From Azonexus sp. R2A61 (GTDB lineage Bacteria; Pseudomonadota; Gammaproteobacteria; Burkholderiales; Rhodocyclaceae), in assembly GCF_021401135.1 (NCBI RefSeq), contig NZ_JACBFO010000001.1, positions 310,001-374,000 of the forward strand: a stretch of 64,000 nucleotides of DNA, read 5' to 3'. Shown here in pieces: positions 26,932-35,488 of this stretch. How positions within the stretch are numbered: the first letter of the stretch is position 1; the number at the start of each line of letters is the position of its first letter. Under the pieces are notes generated by a model, which was not told the DNA's origin, ran no database searches, and was given only the letters and a program-made list of their open reading frames with translations. The position numbers and the translations under genes are program-made.

Positions 26932-28236
26932 ATGTCGCGCCACGCCGACGCCATTCGCCTGCTGCTCGCTCAAGGCCCCTTGAGTGCGCGGCAACTCGTT
27001 GAAAAGACGGGGATCAGCCAGCCGACGGTGTCGCGGGCGCTGGCGGCGCTGGGTGACGAGGTGGTGCGTATCGGCGCCGGGCCGGCTATTCAGTACGCGC
27101 TGCGCGATGCCGGCCGGGCTGCCGTCGCCGCGCCGGTGTTCCGGGTCAGCGACGAAGGGCAGATCCGCGAGCTGGGCCGGCTGGTGCCGGTGCGGCCGGC
27201 GGGTTTCGTCATGGTCCAGGCCGACGGCGTCACGCTGCACAGCGACGGCCTGCCCTGGTGGCTGTTCGACATGCGGCCGCAGGGCTATCTCGGCCGCGCC
27301 TATGCCGCGGCCCACGCGGCCGGCCTCGGCCTGCCGGCGAACCCGGAGCAGTGGAGCGACGCCGAAGTCCTGCACGCGCTGCTGGCGCAGGGTCATGACG
27401 CGATTGGCAACCTGCTGATCGGCGAAGCGGCGCGCGAGCGCTTCCTGGCCATGCCGGCACCGCAGCCGGTCGAGCGGGCGACGGCCTATCCGGCGCTAGC
27501 GCGTGCCGCCAGTGCTGGCGAACTGCCCGGCTCGTCGGCCGGCGGCGAGCAGCCGAAGTTCTGTGCCTGTAGCGAGCGCGGCCATGTGCTGGTGAAGTTT
27601 TCGGCGGCCGACGACAACCCGGTCAGCGAACGCTGGCGCGACCTGCTGCTGGCCGAGCATCAGGCGCTGGCGGTGCTCGGTGTCGCCAGCGAGGTCTTCG
27701 ATTTCGCCGGCCAGCGTTTCCTGGAAGTGCCGCGCTTCGACCGCGTCGGGCAATTGGGCCGCGTCGGCGTCTTTTCGCTGCGCGCGCTCGACGCCGAATT
27801 CGTCGGCGATGCCGCCGCGCCCTGGCCATCGCTGGTCGCCCGCCTGGCGTCCGCCCGAGAAGTGGAGACGGAGGCCGTCGGCGGTGCCGCCTTGCTCTGG
27901 GCCTTCGGCACGCTGATCGGCAATACCGACATGCACGCCGGCAACCTCTCCTTCGTCAGCCTGCATGGCCGCCCTTACCAGCTGGCGCCGGCCTACGACA
28001 TGCTGCCCATGGGTTTTGCCCCGCGTTCTGGCGGCGCGCTCGTCGATACATTGGCGCCGGCGGCGCTGATCGCTGCCGTCGATGCCGATACCTGGCGGCA
28101 GGCGCTGCAACTGGCCGAGAATTTCTTCGCCCGGCTCAGCGACACCGCCGCCTTCTCTCCGCGTTTCCAGCCCTGCATCGCGGCGCTGGACCGGCATATC
28201 GACGAGGCGGCAACGCGCATCGCCCGACTGGGGTAA
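26932..28236 (+). CDS. yjjJ: HipA-family serine/threonine kinase with N-terminal winged helix (YjjJ type)
   Basis: A 434-residue protein. Residues 1-60 form a winged helix (LSARQLVEKTGISQPTVSRAL), and the rest is a HipA-like kinase. Kinase landmarks are GSSAGGEQPKF (200-210), K222, catalytic D333 in GNTDMHAGN and the metal-binding D356 in PAYDMLPM. The architecture matches E. coli YjjJ, which fuses DNA-binding and kinase parts and needs no separate HipB. All catalytic motifs are intact. No antitoxin gene is adjacent. TATTC repeats lie directly upstream. Confidence 0.88.
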   Translation: MSRHADAIRLLLAQGPLSARQLVEKTGISQPTVSRALAALGDEVVRIGAGPAIQYALRDAGRAAVAAPVFRVSDEGQIRELGRLVPVRPAGFVMVQADGVTLHSDGLPWWLFDMRPQGYLGRAYAAAHAAGLGLPANPEQWSDAEVLHALLAQGHDAIGNLLIGEAARERFLAMPAPQPVERATAYPALARAASAGELPGSSAGGEQPKFCACSERGHVLVKFSAADDNPVSERWRDLLLAEHQALAVLGVASEVFDFAGQRFLEVPRFDRVGQLGRVGVFSLRALDAEFVGDAAAPWPSLVARLASAREVETEAVGGAALLWAFGTLIGNTDMHAGNLSFVSLHGRPYQLAPAYDMLPMGFAPRSGGALVDTLAPAALIAAVDADTWRQALQLAENFFARLSDTAAFSPRFQPCIAALDRHIDEAATRIARLG

Positions 28237-28277
28237 GCTACACCGCAAGCCCGACTTCGTTCAGTCCGACACCGCCC

Positions 28278-28508
28278 TTGGCCAAACGCTTCCCCCTCCA
28301 CCCCAAGCATCCCGAGCGCATCTGCTGGGGCTGTGACAAGTATTGTCCGGCCAGGGATCTGCAATGTGGCAACGGCTCGGGCCGCACCATGCATCCCTGC
28401 GAAATGCTCGGCGACGACTGGTATACCTGGGGTGACTGGGGTATCGAACCGGACGAGAACGATCCGTCGGCAGTCGCCGCATCGCTCACCAACCCCGACC
28501 GCGGCTGA
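28278..28508 (+). CDS. DUF3079 small cysteine-rich protein
   Basis: A 76-residue protein (MAKRFPLHPKHPERICWGCD...). Cysteines in CWGCDKYC, C50-region LQCGN and HPCEML fit a small metal-binding fold, and the sequence matches the DUF3079 family known from proteobacteria. The function is unknown. It starts 41 bp after yjjJ. Confidence 0.82.
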   Translation: MAKRFPLHPKHPERICWGCDKYCPARDLQCGNGSGRTMHPCEMLGDDWYTWGDWGIEPDENDPSAVAASLTNPDRG

Positions 28509-28571
28509 TCGGGCCGGTTCCTGGCGTAACAAACGCAATCGATCCAACAGTCGTCTCCTCCCGACGGCGAT

Positions 28572-28606
28572 ATCCCGATGCCCCCTATCCGGAAAGACAT
28601 CGGGAT
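28572..28606. terminator. Possible terminator hairpin between convergent DUF3079 and pirin genes
   Basis: ATCCCGATG (28572-28580) pairs with CATCGGGAT (28598-28606) in a 9-bp perfect stem with a 17-nt loop. It lies between two convergent genes. There is no long U-run, so activity as an intrinsic terminator is uncertain. Confidence 0.4.
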
Positions 28607-28636
28607 TTCCTGGTCACACCAGGCGTTCCGGATTCC

Positions 28637-29371
28637 TCAGTAGAAATCCGTCTCCACCGGCCGCAAGTCGAAGACCAGCACTTCGGCATCGTGCCCCTGG
28701 CTCAGGCTGACGGCATCGACATGCCTGAGCTTGAGGCCGTCGCCGGCACCCAGGCGCTGACCATTGACGGTGATCTCGCCGCGCGCGACATGGACGTAGG
28801 CATGGCGGTCGCCGACCAGCGTCAGCGTGGCGCTTTCCGGGCCGTCGAACAATCCGGCATGGACACGGGCATCCTGACGGATGCGGATGCTGCCGTCAGC
28901 GCCATCCGGAGTCACGATGGGGCGCAGACGGCCGCGCTTCTCGCTGCTCGGGAAGTGCCGCTGCTGGTAGCCCGGCGGAGTATCCGAAACGGCCGGCAAG
29001 AGCCAGATCTGCAGGAAGTGCACGCTATCGCGATCCGAACCGTTGAACTCGCTGTGGGCGATGCCGGCGCCGGCGCTGATCATCTGCACGTCGCCGGGCA
29101 CGATGCGCCCGGCGTTGCCGGCGGTGTCCTTGTGTTCGAGCATGCCGTCGAGCACGTAGGAAAAGATTTCCATGTTGCGGTGCGGATGGGTGCCGAAACC
29201 GCGGCTCGGTGCGACGCGGTCGTCGTTGATCACCAGCAGGTCGGAAAAGCCGCGCTGCTCGGGATCGTCGTAATGGGCGAAGGAAAAGGTATGGCGGGAA
29301 CTCAGCCAGCCGTGTTCGGCAACCCCGCGTTGGTCGGCGGGACGGCGCTCAAGGGTAGTGATGGACATCAT
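28637..29371 (-). CDS. Pirin family protein (YhhW-like, quercetinase type)
   Basis: A 244-residue bicupin. The N-terminal cupin has the metal ligands of the family (HPHRNMEIFSYVLDGMLEHKD and SAGAGIAHSEFN); the C-terminal cupin (about 150-244) lacks metal ligands, as usual. E. coli YhhW opens quercetin in vitro, though the natural role is unclear. Translation can start at either of the first two Met codons. It lies downstream of a doxX gene on the same strand, and both are divergent from a LysR regulator that likely controls them. Confidence 0.92.
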   Translation of the reverse strand: MMSITTLERRPADQRGVAEHGWLSSRHTFSFAHYDDPEQRGFSDLLVINDDRVAPSRGFGTHPHRNMEIFSYVLDGMLEHKDTAGNAGRIVPGDVQMISAGAGIAHSEFNGSDRDSVHFLQIWLLPAVSDTPPGYQQRHFPSSEKRGRLRPIVTPDGADGSIRIRQDARVHAGLFDGPESATLTLVGDRHAYVHVARGEITVNGQRLGAGDGLKLRHVDAVSLSQGHDAEVLVFDLRPVETDFY

Positions 29372-29428
29372 GGACTCCTTTTTAGAGAAGGATGCCGGGG
29401 AGCGGCATCCGGTCGATCGGTGAAAGGG

Positions 29429-29833
29429 TCAAGCGGTGCGTCGGGCATCGAGCGAGAACTTGCCGCCGCCCAAAGCGATCACCTGCAGCAGGCCACCGGC
29501 AATGGCGATGTTCTTGAAAAAGTGGATGAACTGGTTCTGGTCGCCGAGATTGAAGTGGAAGGCGAAAGCGGTGACCAGCGTGAAACCGGCGATGCCGGCG
29601 GCGACCAGACGGGTGCGATAGCCGAGGACCAGCGCGGCGGCGAGGAACACTTCGACGAAAACGGCACCGGCGTAGGCGACTTCCGGCAGCGGCAAACCGG
29701 AGGAAGCGATGTAGCCGATGGTACCGGCCGGGTTGGCCAGCTTGCTGAAACCGGAGATCAGGAAGATCGCGGCGAGCAGCAGGCGACCGACGACGGCGGC
29801 GACATCGGTCAGGGCGTGGGTTTGGGTGTTCAT
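29429..29833 (-). CDS. DoxX family inner-membrane protein
   Basis: A 134-residue protein with four hydrophobic helices (about 7-27, 48-70, 75-93 and 101-122). GRLLLAAIFLISGFSKLANP is the typical DoxX opening. DoxX/YphA-like proteins are membrane proteins linked with redox stress and quinone metabolism. It is 57 bp upstream of the pirin gene and divergent from the LysR gene. Confidence 0.9.
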   Translation of the reverse strand: MNTQTHALTDVAAVVGRLLLAAIFLISGFSKLANPAGTIGYIASSGLPLPEVAYAGAVFVEVFLAAALVLGYRTRLVAAGIAGFTLVTAFAFHFNLGDQNQFIHFFKNIAIAGGLLQVIALGGGKFSLDARRTA

Positions 29834-29851
29834 GGCATTTCCTTTCGGGGC

Positions 29852-29926
29852 ATATCGGGTGGTGGTCAGTCCGGCTTGCGTTGGTTTCGCGGCAACCGTT
29901 GGACGAACTTTACTGTCACCCGATAT
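29852..29926. promoter_or_regulatory. Inverted ACCCGATAT elements in the doxX-lysR intergenic region
   Basis: ATATCGGGT (29852-29860) and ACCCGATAT (29918-29926) are exact inverted copies. The second extends into the palindrome CGATATATCG (29921-29930). They flank the divergent promoters, where a LysR-type regulator would bind. This is inference from position and symmetry. Confidence 0.45.
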
Positions 29927-29976
29927 ATCGAAAAAGACGCTAACATGCGATTAATTGTCTCTTTTGAATTGACAGA

Positions 29977-30870
29977 ATGAACCAGCTCGAAGACATGCGG
30001 ATGTTCGCCGTCACCGCCGACACCGGCAGCTTCACCGCTGCGGCGGAACGCCTGGGGGTTACCAAACAGTTCATCAGCCGGCGCATCATGGCGCTGGAAA
30101 AGCGCCTGGGCGCCCGCCTGCTGGTTCGCACCACGCGCAAGCTCAGCGTCACCGACACCGGCCGCAGCTACCACGAGCGGGCCGTGAAGATTCTCGAAGC
30201 GGTAGACGAGGCCGAACAGTTGGTCGCCGACCGCAACGCCGCGCCGCGCGGCTCGCTGCGGATTTCGGCGCCGATGTCCTTCGGCACGCTGCACCTCGGG
30301 CCGGCCATCGCGCAGTTCATGCGCCTGTATCCGGAAGTACGGATCGAACTGGACCTGAGCGACCGCTTCGTCGACATCGTCGGCGAAGGCTACGACCTGG
30401 CGCTACGCATCGGCGAACTGGACGACTCCTCGCTGGTCGCCCGGCAGATCGCCCTGACCCAGTTGCTGGTCTGCGCCAGCCCGGACTACCTGGCCCGGCG
30501 CGGCACGCCGCAGACGCCGGAGGACCTGCAGGACCACGACTGCCTGCTCTACGGCCACAGCCCGCACGTCGAATGGCGCTTCAAGCGCCAGGGCAAACCC
30601 TTCAATCTCACGGTCAACGGCCGTTTGCGGGCAAATAACGGCGAACTGGCCTGCGCCGCGGCGATCGCCGGCGTCGGCGTGGTCTGCCTGCCCAGCTTCA
30701 TCGTCGGCCGGGCCCTGCGCGACAACCGGCTGCACACCGTGCTCGACACCTTCCTGCCGCCGCCGCTGGCCATCAGTGCAGTCTATCCGCAGCACCGCCA
30801 GACCTCGCAGACGGTCCGCGCGTTCACCGACTTCCTGCGCAACACCTTCGGCAAGGCCGACTTTTCCTGA
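29977..30870 (+). CDS. LysR-family transcriptional regulator
   Basis: A 297-residue regulator with an N-terminal winged helix (MRMFAVTADTGSFTAAAERLGVTKQFISRRI) and a periplasmic-binding-like effector domain (about 90-290, RGSLRISAPMSFGTLHLGPAI). The opening resembles the CrgA/DmlR-like subgroup common in betaproteobacteria. It is transcribed away from doxX-pirin, the usual arrangement for a LysR regulator and its targets. The effector is unknown. Confidence 0.92.
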   Translation: MNQLEDMRMFAVTADTGSFTAAAERLGVTKQFISRRIMALEKRLGARLLVRTTRKLSVTDTGRSYHERAVKILEAVDEAEQLVADRNAAPRGSLRISAPMSFGTLHLGPAIAQFMRLYPEVRIELDLSDRFVDIVGEGYDLALRIGELDDSSLVARQIALTQLLVCASPDYLARRGTPQTPEDLQDHDCLLYGHSPHVEWRFKRQGKPFNLTVNGRLRANNGELACAAAIAGVGVVCLPSFIVGRALRDNRLHTVLDTFLPPPLAISAVYPQHRQTSQTVRAFTDFLRNTFGKADFS

Positions 30871-30926
30871 CCCGGCCGACAGCGCAAACGCGCTATCCTT
30901 CGCATCCCTTCCGCCGCTTTTCCGCC

Positions 30927-31583
30927 ATGCCCCGCTACCCGCACATCGTCTTCGACCTCGACGGCACCCTGATCGATTCGGCCCCGGCCATTCTCGCCAG
31001 CTTCCGCGACGCCTTCGCACAGACCGGCATGGCGGCGGTGCGCGCCATCGACGACAGCGTGATCGGCCCGCCGCTGACCGAGACCCTGCAACTGCTGTCG
31101 GGCAGTACCGATACAGCGCAGATCGCACGCCTGGCCGAAGCCTTCAAGGCCAGCTACGACAGTACCGGCTACCGGGCGACGGCAGCCTACGCCGGTGTCG
31201 GCGAGTTGCTGGCCGGACTGGCCGACGCCGGGCTGACGCTGTCGATCGCCACCAACAAGCGCATTCATCCGACCCGGCTGATCCTCGAGCATCTCGGCTG
31301 GGCCGGATATTTCGCCGAGGTTTATGCACTCGACCTGTTCACCCCGCGCCTGCCCGACAAGGCGGCGATGATCGCTCGCCTGCTCGCCGACCGCGGGATT
31401 CCGAGCGATCAGGCAATCTACATCGGCGACCGCAGCGAGGACGGCGAATCGGCCGACGCCAATGGCCTGCCCTTCATTGCCGTGACCTGGGGCTACGGCA
31501 GCCTGAACCGCAGCGAGATGCGCGCCGGCTGGCGTGCGGCAGCAACGCCCGAAGCCCTGGCCGGGCTGCTGCTGGCCGACTGA
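30927..31583 (+). CDS. HAD-family hydrolase, phosphoglycolate phosphatase-like
   Basis: A 218-residue HAD enzyme. Motif I is FDLDGTLIDS (nucleophile D near residue 9), motif II is the Thr in SIATNK, and motif III/IV is in YIGDRSEDGESADANGL. A helical cap (about 17-85) marks subfamily IA. It is probably a phosphatase of a small phosphoester; the exact substrate is not evident. It begins 56 bp after the LysR gene and is followed by murB 10 bp later. Confidence 0.88.
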   Translation: MPRYPHIVFDLDGTLIDSAPAILASFRDAFAQTGMAAVRAIDDSVIGPPLTETLQLLSGSTDTAQIARLAEAFKASYDSTGYRATAAYAGVGELLAGLADAGLTLSIATNKRIHPTRLILEHLGWAGYFAEVYALDLFTPRLPDKAAMIARLLADRGIPSDQAIYIGDRSEDGESADANGLPFIAVTWGYGSLNRSEMRAGWRAAATPEALAGLLLAD

Positions 31584-31593
31584 ACGGTTCCCC

Positions 31594-32601
31594 ATGCAAC
31601 ACGATATCGACCTCGCCCCCTTCAACACCCTCGCCCTGCCCGGCAAGGCGGCGCGCTACCGGCGCATCACCGAAGCCGTTCAACTGACCGATCCGGCGCT
31701 GGCCAGCGAACCACGCTTCGTCCTCGGCGGCGGCAGCAATCTGGTGCTGACCGGCGACGTGGAACGACTGGTGCTGCACATGGCCATCCCCGGCAGACGC
31801 CTGCTGCGCGAAGACGCCGACGCGGTCTATGTCGAAGCCGGTGCCGGCGAAAACTGGCACGACTTCGTGCAATGGACGCTGGCCCAGGGATGGCCCGGCC
31901 TGGAAAACCTGTCACTGATCCCCGGCACGGTCGGCGCCGCGCCGGTGCAGAACATCGGCGCCTACGGACTGGAAGTCGGCGAACGTTTATTTGCGGTCAA
32001 CGCCTGGGATTTCGAAAAAAAGGCGTTTTTTGCGGTCGACCGCGAGAATTGCCGTTTTTCCTACCGTGACAGCCTGTTCAAGCAACAGGGCTGGCATCTC
32101 GACGGCCGGGTCGCCATCGCCTCGGTAGTCTTCCGCCTGCCCAGGGCCTGGCAGCCGAACGTCGCCTACGCCGACCTGCAGCAGGAACTCGCCGGCGCCG
32201 GCATCGCGGCGCCGACGCCACGCCAGATCGCCGACGCGGTCGTCGCCGTCCGTCGACGCAAGCTGCCCGATCCGGCGCAACTGCCGAACGCCGGCAGTTT
32301 TTTCCAGAATCCGCTGGTCGACCGCAACCGCGCCGAGGCGCTCAAGGCCCGCTATCCGGCGTTGCCCAGCTACGCGCAACCCGATGGCCGCGTCAAACTG
32401 GCCGCCGGCTGGCTGATCGAACAGGCCGGCTGGAAAGGCAAATCGCTCGGCCCGGTCGGCATGTACGAAAAGCAGGCGCTGGTGCTGGTCAATCGCGGCG
32501 GCGCCTGCGGCGTCGATGTCGAACGGACGATGGCCGCGGTGCAGGCAGCGGTTCGCGAGCGCTTTGCGGTCGACCTGGTCGCCGAGCCGGTTTTCCTCTA
32601 G
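31594..32601 (+). CDS. murB: UDP-N-acetylenolpyruvoylglucosamine reductase MurB
   Basis: A 335-residue FAD enzyme that makes UDP-MurNAc for peptidoglycan. The FAD domain shows FVLGGGSNLVL and SLIPGTVGAAPVQNIGAYG. The active-site region has PNAGSFFQNP, where the Ser protonates the intermediate, and the C-terminal Glu is in the closing segment. The YRDSLFK motif indicates the type I (E. coli-like) enzyme. The ATG at 31594 follows the HAD gene by 10 bp. Confidence 0.96.
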   Translation: MQHDIDLAPFNTLALPGKAARYRRITEAVQLTDPALASEPRFVLGGGSNLVLTGDVERLVLHMAIPGRRLLREDADAVYVEAGAGENWHDFVQWTLAQGWPGLENLSLIPGTVGAAPVQNIGAYGLEVGERLFAVNAWDFEKKAFFAVDRENCRFSYRDSLFKQQGWHLDGRVAIASVVFRLPRAWQPNVAYADLQQELAGAGIAAPTPRQIADAVVAVRRRKLPDPAQLPNAGSFFQNPLVDRNRAEALKARYPALPSYAQPDGRVKLAAGWLIEQAGWKGKSLGPVGMYEKQALVLVNRGGACGVDVERTMAAVQAAVRERFAVDLVAEPVFL

Positions 32602-32605
32602 CCCC

Positions 32606-33328
32606 TCACCCGCCGGCCGCGACGCGCGGCGGCACCGACAGGCAGGCGGCCAGCCCGGTGGCCAGCGCATCGGCCATGCGCGCCTGACGTTCCGGGTCGC
32701 GCAGTTCCAGTTCCTCGTCGCGGTGCTTGATCACCCCGGCTTCGAACAGCACCGCCGGCAGCGTCGTGCGATACAGCACGACCAGGTTGTCGTAATACCA
32801 GACGCCGTTATCGCGATCCGCCGCACGGTGCTTGCGGGCATGCCAGTCGCTGGCCGTGAAACCGGCCCGGCGCAGCATGGCGCCCATCGCCGAAGCGCAG
32901 CGCAGGCTGGTTTCCGGGTCCGGATTATTGGCCGACACGAACAGCCCGAAGCCGCGCTTGACCTCCGTATGCGTGCGCTCGACGCCTTCCCAGAGCCACG
33001 GCAGCAACCAGCGTTCGTCGATCGAATCGTGGTGGATGGAGAGGAAGAAATCGCTGCCGGCTGCCGCTTTCGGACGCGCCGTCAGGCTGCCGATGGCGCC
33101 ATCGAAATTGACCCGGCGCACGCGTTCGCCGCGCGTTTCCAGTCGCTCGGCGAGGCGCTGCGCGAAATCGAGGTTGAACAGGAACTCGTCGCGGCCGCGC
33201 GCGCTGATCGCGCCGCCGTCCTTCGCCCCGTGGCCGACATCGATGGCGATCAACGGCAGCGGTGGCGGAAATTCGGCCGCCGCCGCGGTCGACCCCAGCA
33301 ACAGGCAAAAAATCAGGAAAACCGGCAT
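32606..33328 (-). CDS. N-acetylmuramoyl-L-alanine amidase (Amidase_3), exported
   Basis: A 240-residue zinc amidase that cuts the stem peptide from murein. A signal peptide (MPVFLIFCLLLGSTAAAA) is followed directly by the catalytic domain. The zinc ligands fit in IDVGHGAKDGG and SIHHDSID, and the catalytic Glu in FEAGVIKH. There is no AMIN domain, unlike AmiC, so this is a compact form. The start at 33328 is chosen for the signal peptide. It converges with murB, 4 bp apart. Confidence 0.9.
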   Translation of the reverse strand: MPVFLIFCLLLGSTAAAAEFPPPLPLIAIDVGHGAKDGGAISARGRDEFLFNLDFAQRLAERLETRGERVRRVNFDGAIGSLTARPKAAAGSDFFLSIHHDSIDERWLLPWLWEGVERTHTEVKRGFGLFVSANNPDPETSLRCASAMGAMLRRAGFTASDWHARKHRAADRDNGVWYYDNLVVLYRTTLPAVLFEAGVIKHRDEELELRDPERQARMADALATGLAACLSVPPRVAAGG

Positions 33329-33393
33329 GCGGGGATTATCGCGGCAAATTAAGATACGCGCCCATCCGCCACTGCACTTTTCCGCCCGCCGCC

Positions 33394-33756
33394 ATGCCCG
33401 AACTGACCGTCTTCTCCCGCCAGCAGATCGCACCGACCTTCGACCGCCCGCGTCCCGACCGCCTGGTCGAAGGTAATCCGGCACGCACCACCTGGGAACA
33501 TTTCACCAGCCCGCGCGGCGACCTGTCGGCCGGCATCTGGGCCTGTGAAACGGGGGCCTGGAACATCGCCTTTCCGGCGGGCAAGGACGAGTTCTTCTGC
33601 GTCATCGAAGGACGCCTCCGGATCAGCGATCACGATGGCCATGCCGCCGAATTCGGGCCCGGCGACGCAGGCGTGATTCCGGCCGGGTTTACCGGCTGTT
33701 TCGCCGTACTGGTGCCGGTGCGCAAGCATTTCGTGGTGGTCGATCGGGGATCCTGA
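33394..33756 (+). CDS. Cupin domain protein (cupin_3/DUF861 type)
   Basis: A 120-residue single cupin. GKDEFFCVIEGRLRISDHDG and FGPGDAGVIPAGFTGCF are the two cupin motifs of the DUF861/EutQ-like group. No signal or second domain is present. The enzymatic role is not predictable. It is divergent from the amidase gene. Confidence 0.85.
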   Translation: MPELTVFSRQQIAPTFDRPRPDRLVEGNPARTTWEHFTSPRGDLSAGIWACETGAWNIAFPAGKDEFFCVIEGRLRISDHDGHAAEFGPGDAGVIPAGFTGCFAVLVPVRKHFVVVDRGS

Positions 33757-33797
33757 AATTGCGTTATAGTTTTTTGCAGACTCAAGAAAACGCCAAC

Positions 33798-34367
33798 ATG
33801 AACGACGAGACCAGACTGCCGCGGGGAACCTCCGCCCACATGCCCGACCTGAACTGGAGCCAGGTCCGCGAAACCGTCCTGATGCTCGAACTGGCCGCAC
33901 TGCAGATCGAAGCGGCGATGAAGGACAGCAACGCCTCGGTCGAGGTGCTGACCCATTCGTTCACCGCCATGGCCGAAACGATGCAGCACATCTCGGCAAC
34001 CGCCGAAACCCTGCCGGCGCAAGGCGAGGCCGGTCAGGCCCGGCAGCGGCTGCTGGATGCCGCGCAGCAGGTTTCCGGCAACATGCACCAGGCCATCATC
34101 GCCTTCCAGTTCTACGACAAGCTGGTCCAGCGCCTGGCCCACGTCGGCCTCAGCCTGGGCGACCTCAGCGATCTGGTCGCCGAACCGCGTCGCCTGTTCA
34201 ATCCCGCCGAATGGGTCGGCCTGCAGGACAAGATCAAGGCAAAATATTCGACGCGCGAGGAAGTGGCGATGTTCGATGCGGTGATGCGCGGCATGCCGGT
34301 CCATGAAGCCATCGATCACTTCATGGCGGAAATGAAGGAAAAGAGCGACGACATCGAGCTGTTCTGA
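33798..34367 (+). CDS. Conserved helical protein, unknown function
   Basis: A 189-residue, largely helical protein. The central stretch MHQAIIAFQFYDKLVQRLAH recalls the FQD-type helix of CheZ and related four-helix proteins, but the resemblance is weak. No membrane segment or known catalytic motif is seen. The ATG at 33798 is preferred to one 13 codons upstream on family-like composition; the Shine-Dalgarno is weak. I do not recognise a named family. Confidence 0.65.
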   Translation: MNDETRLPRGTSAHMPDLNWSQVRETVLMLELAALQIEAAMKDSNASVEVLTHSFTAMAETMQHISATAETLPAQGEAGQARQRLLDAAQQVSGNMHQAIIAFQFYDKLVQRLAHVGLSLGDLSDLVAEPRRLFNPAEWVGLQDKIKAKYSTREEVAMFDAVMRGMPVHEAIDHFMAEMKEKSDDIELF

Positions 34368-34444
34368 CAGCCCCCGTCGCCCGTTCCCGATCGCTTCCCT
34401 TTCCCGGACAACGATCTCCGCCCGGCAGTTCGCTCCGCCGCCGA

Positions 34445-34774
34445 TCAGAAGTCGGCAGCGGCTTCCCAGACGATATGCGCCTTGTCGCCGGCCCGGGCCG
34501 TGCGTTCGAGCATGTCCATCAACGGCCAGGCACGCTGGGACAGCCCGACCGGCGGCACCGGCGGCCGGTTCTCGTCGTCATCGTCTTCCGGCTCGACATT
34601 GCGCCGGGCCTCGGCGATTGCCGCCTTGAGCTTTTCGGCGGCAGGCAGCATTTCGGGCGGCGTGAATACGCCACGGGCCGTACACGCTTTGCCGACAATC
34701 TCCAGCAGCGTCCGCGCCGTTTCGGCAAACATCAGCAGTTCGCCGGTTTCACTCGATTCGAATCGAACGATCAT
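34445..34774 (-). CDS. DUF1840 protein
   Basis: A 109-residue protein beginning MIVRFESSETGELLMFAETA, with an acidic linker (EPEDDDDENRPP) and a C-terminal LSQRAWPLMDMLERTARAGDKAHIVWEA segment split across conserved helices. It matches DUF1840, found mainly in beta- and gammaproteobacteria. The function is unknown. Confidence 0.82.
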   Translation of the reverse strand: MIVRFESSETGELLMFAETARTLLEIVGKACTARGVFTPPEMLPAAEKLKAAIAEARRNVEPEDDDDENRPPVPPVGLSQRAWPLMDMLERTARAGDKAHIVWEAAADF

Positions 34775-34840
34775 CTGTTTTCCTTGTTCGGTTGTCGCCC
34801 GTCAGCCCTTGGGGCACAATGCCCGCGGGGGGAGACAAGG

Positions 34841-35488
34841 ATGAGCATGGATACTAACGCCATTCCCTGGGAGACTGGAAACGACGAACTGGAGCGGCTG
34901 GCGCTGGAAGAATGCGTCAAGCGGCAGCGTATCGACCACCGGGTTTCGGTGCTGATCCTGCCGGCCGGCCGGTGTACGTTGGCTGCACGTTTCGCGCAAC
35001 TGGGTGCGCAAGTGACTGTCGGCGACCAGCCCGAGCGGCGCCAGGAAGTCGAAGGCCGGATTCTGGCCACCGGTTTCGGCAGCAACATCGATTTCCTGCC
35101 CTGCGATTTTCCGCAGGTACCCGACCAGACCCACCGCCCGTTCGACATCGTCGTGCTGCGCCGCGGCCTGTGCTCGCAGCCCTACGCGCAAAGCAAGAAG
35201 GCGGTACGCCAGTTGCTCAGCCAGATGAAGATCGGCGGCAAGCTGTTCATTTCGATTCTCGGCCTGCATTCCGAACTGGGCGAAAGCTATCCCGGCGGCG
35301 AACAGTCGATCTACGAGCGCTTCGGCGCGCTGTCGCCGGCGATGGCCCGCAAATACGGCATCGAGGCCCCGGTCTGCCTGTATTCCGAACGCGACCTGTT
35401 CCTGCTGCTGCTCGAATCCGGCGCCAGCGTACTGCGCACGATGACCTCCACCTGGGGCAACGTGAAAGGCGTCGCCGGCCGCGTCTGA
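34841..35488 (+). CDS. Methyltransferase-like protein (class I fold)
   Basis: A 215-residue protein. VSVLILPAGRCTLAARFAQL, VTVGDQ and PFDIVVLRRGLC occupy the positions of motifs I, II and IV of a class I SAM methyltransferase, but the usual GxGxG is replaced by LPAGRC. SAM binding is therefore doubtful. The ATG at 34841 follows GGGGGGAGACAAGG. Its stop overlaps the next start by one base (TGATG), so it is coupled to the ROK kinase gene. Confidence 0.6.
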   Translation: MSMDTNAIPWETGNDELERLALEECVKRQRIDHRVSVLILPAGRCTLAARFAQLGAQVTVGDQPERRQEVEGRILATGFGSNIDFLPCDFPQVPDQTHRPFDIVVLRRGLCSQPYAQSKKAVRQLLSQMKIGGKLFISILGLHSELGESYPGGEQSIYERFGALSPAMARKYGIEAPVCLYSERDLFLLLLESGASVLRTMTSTWGNVKGVAGRV

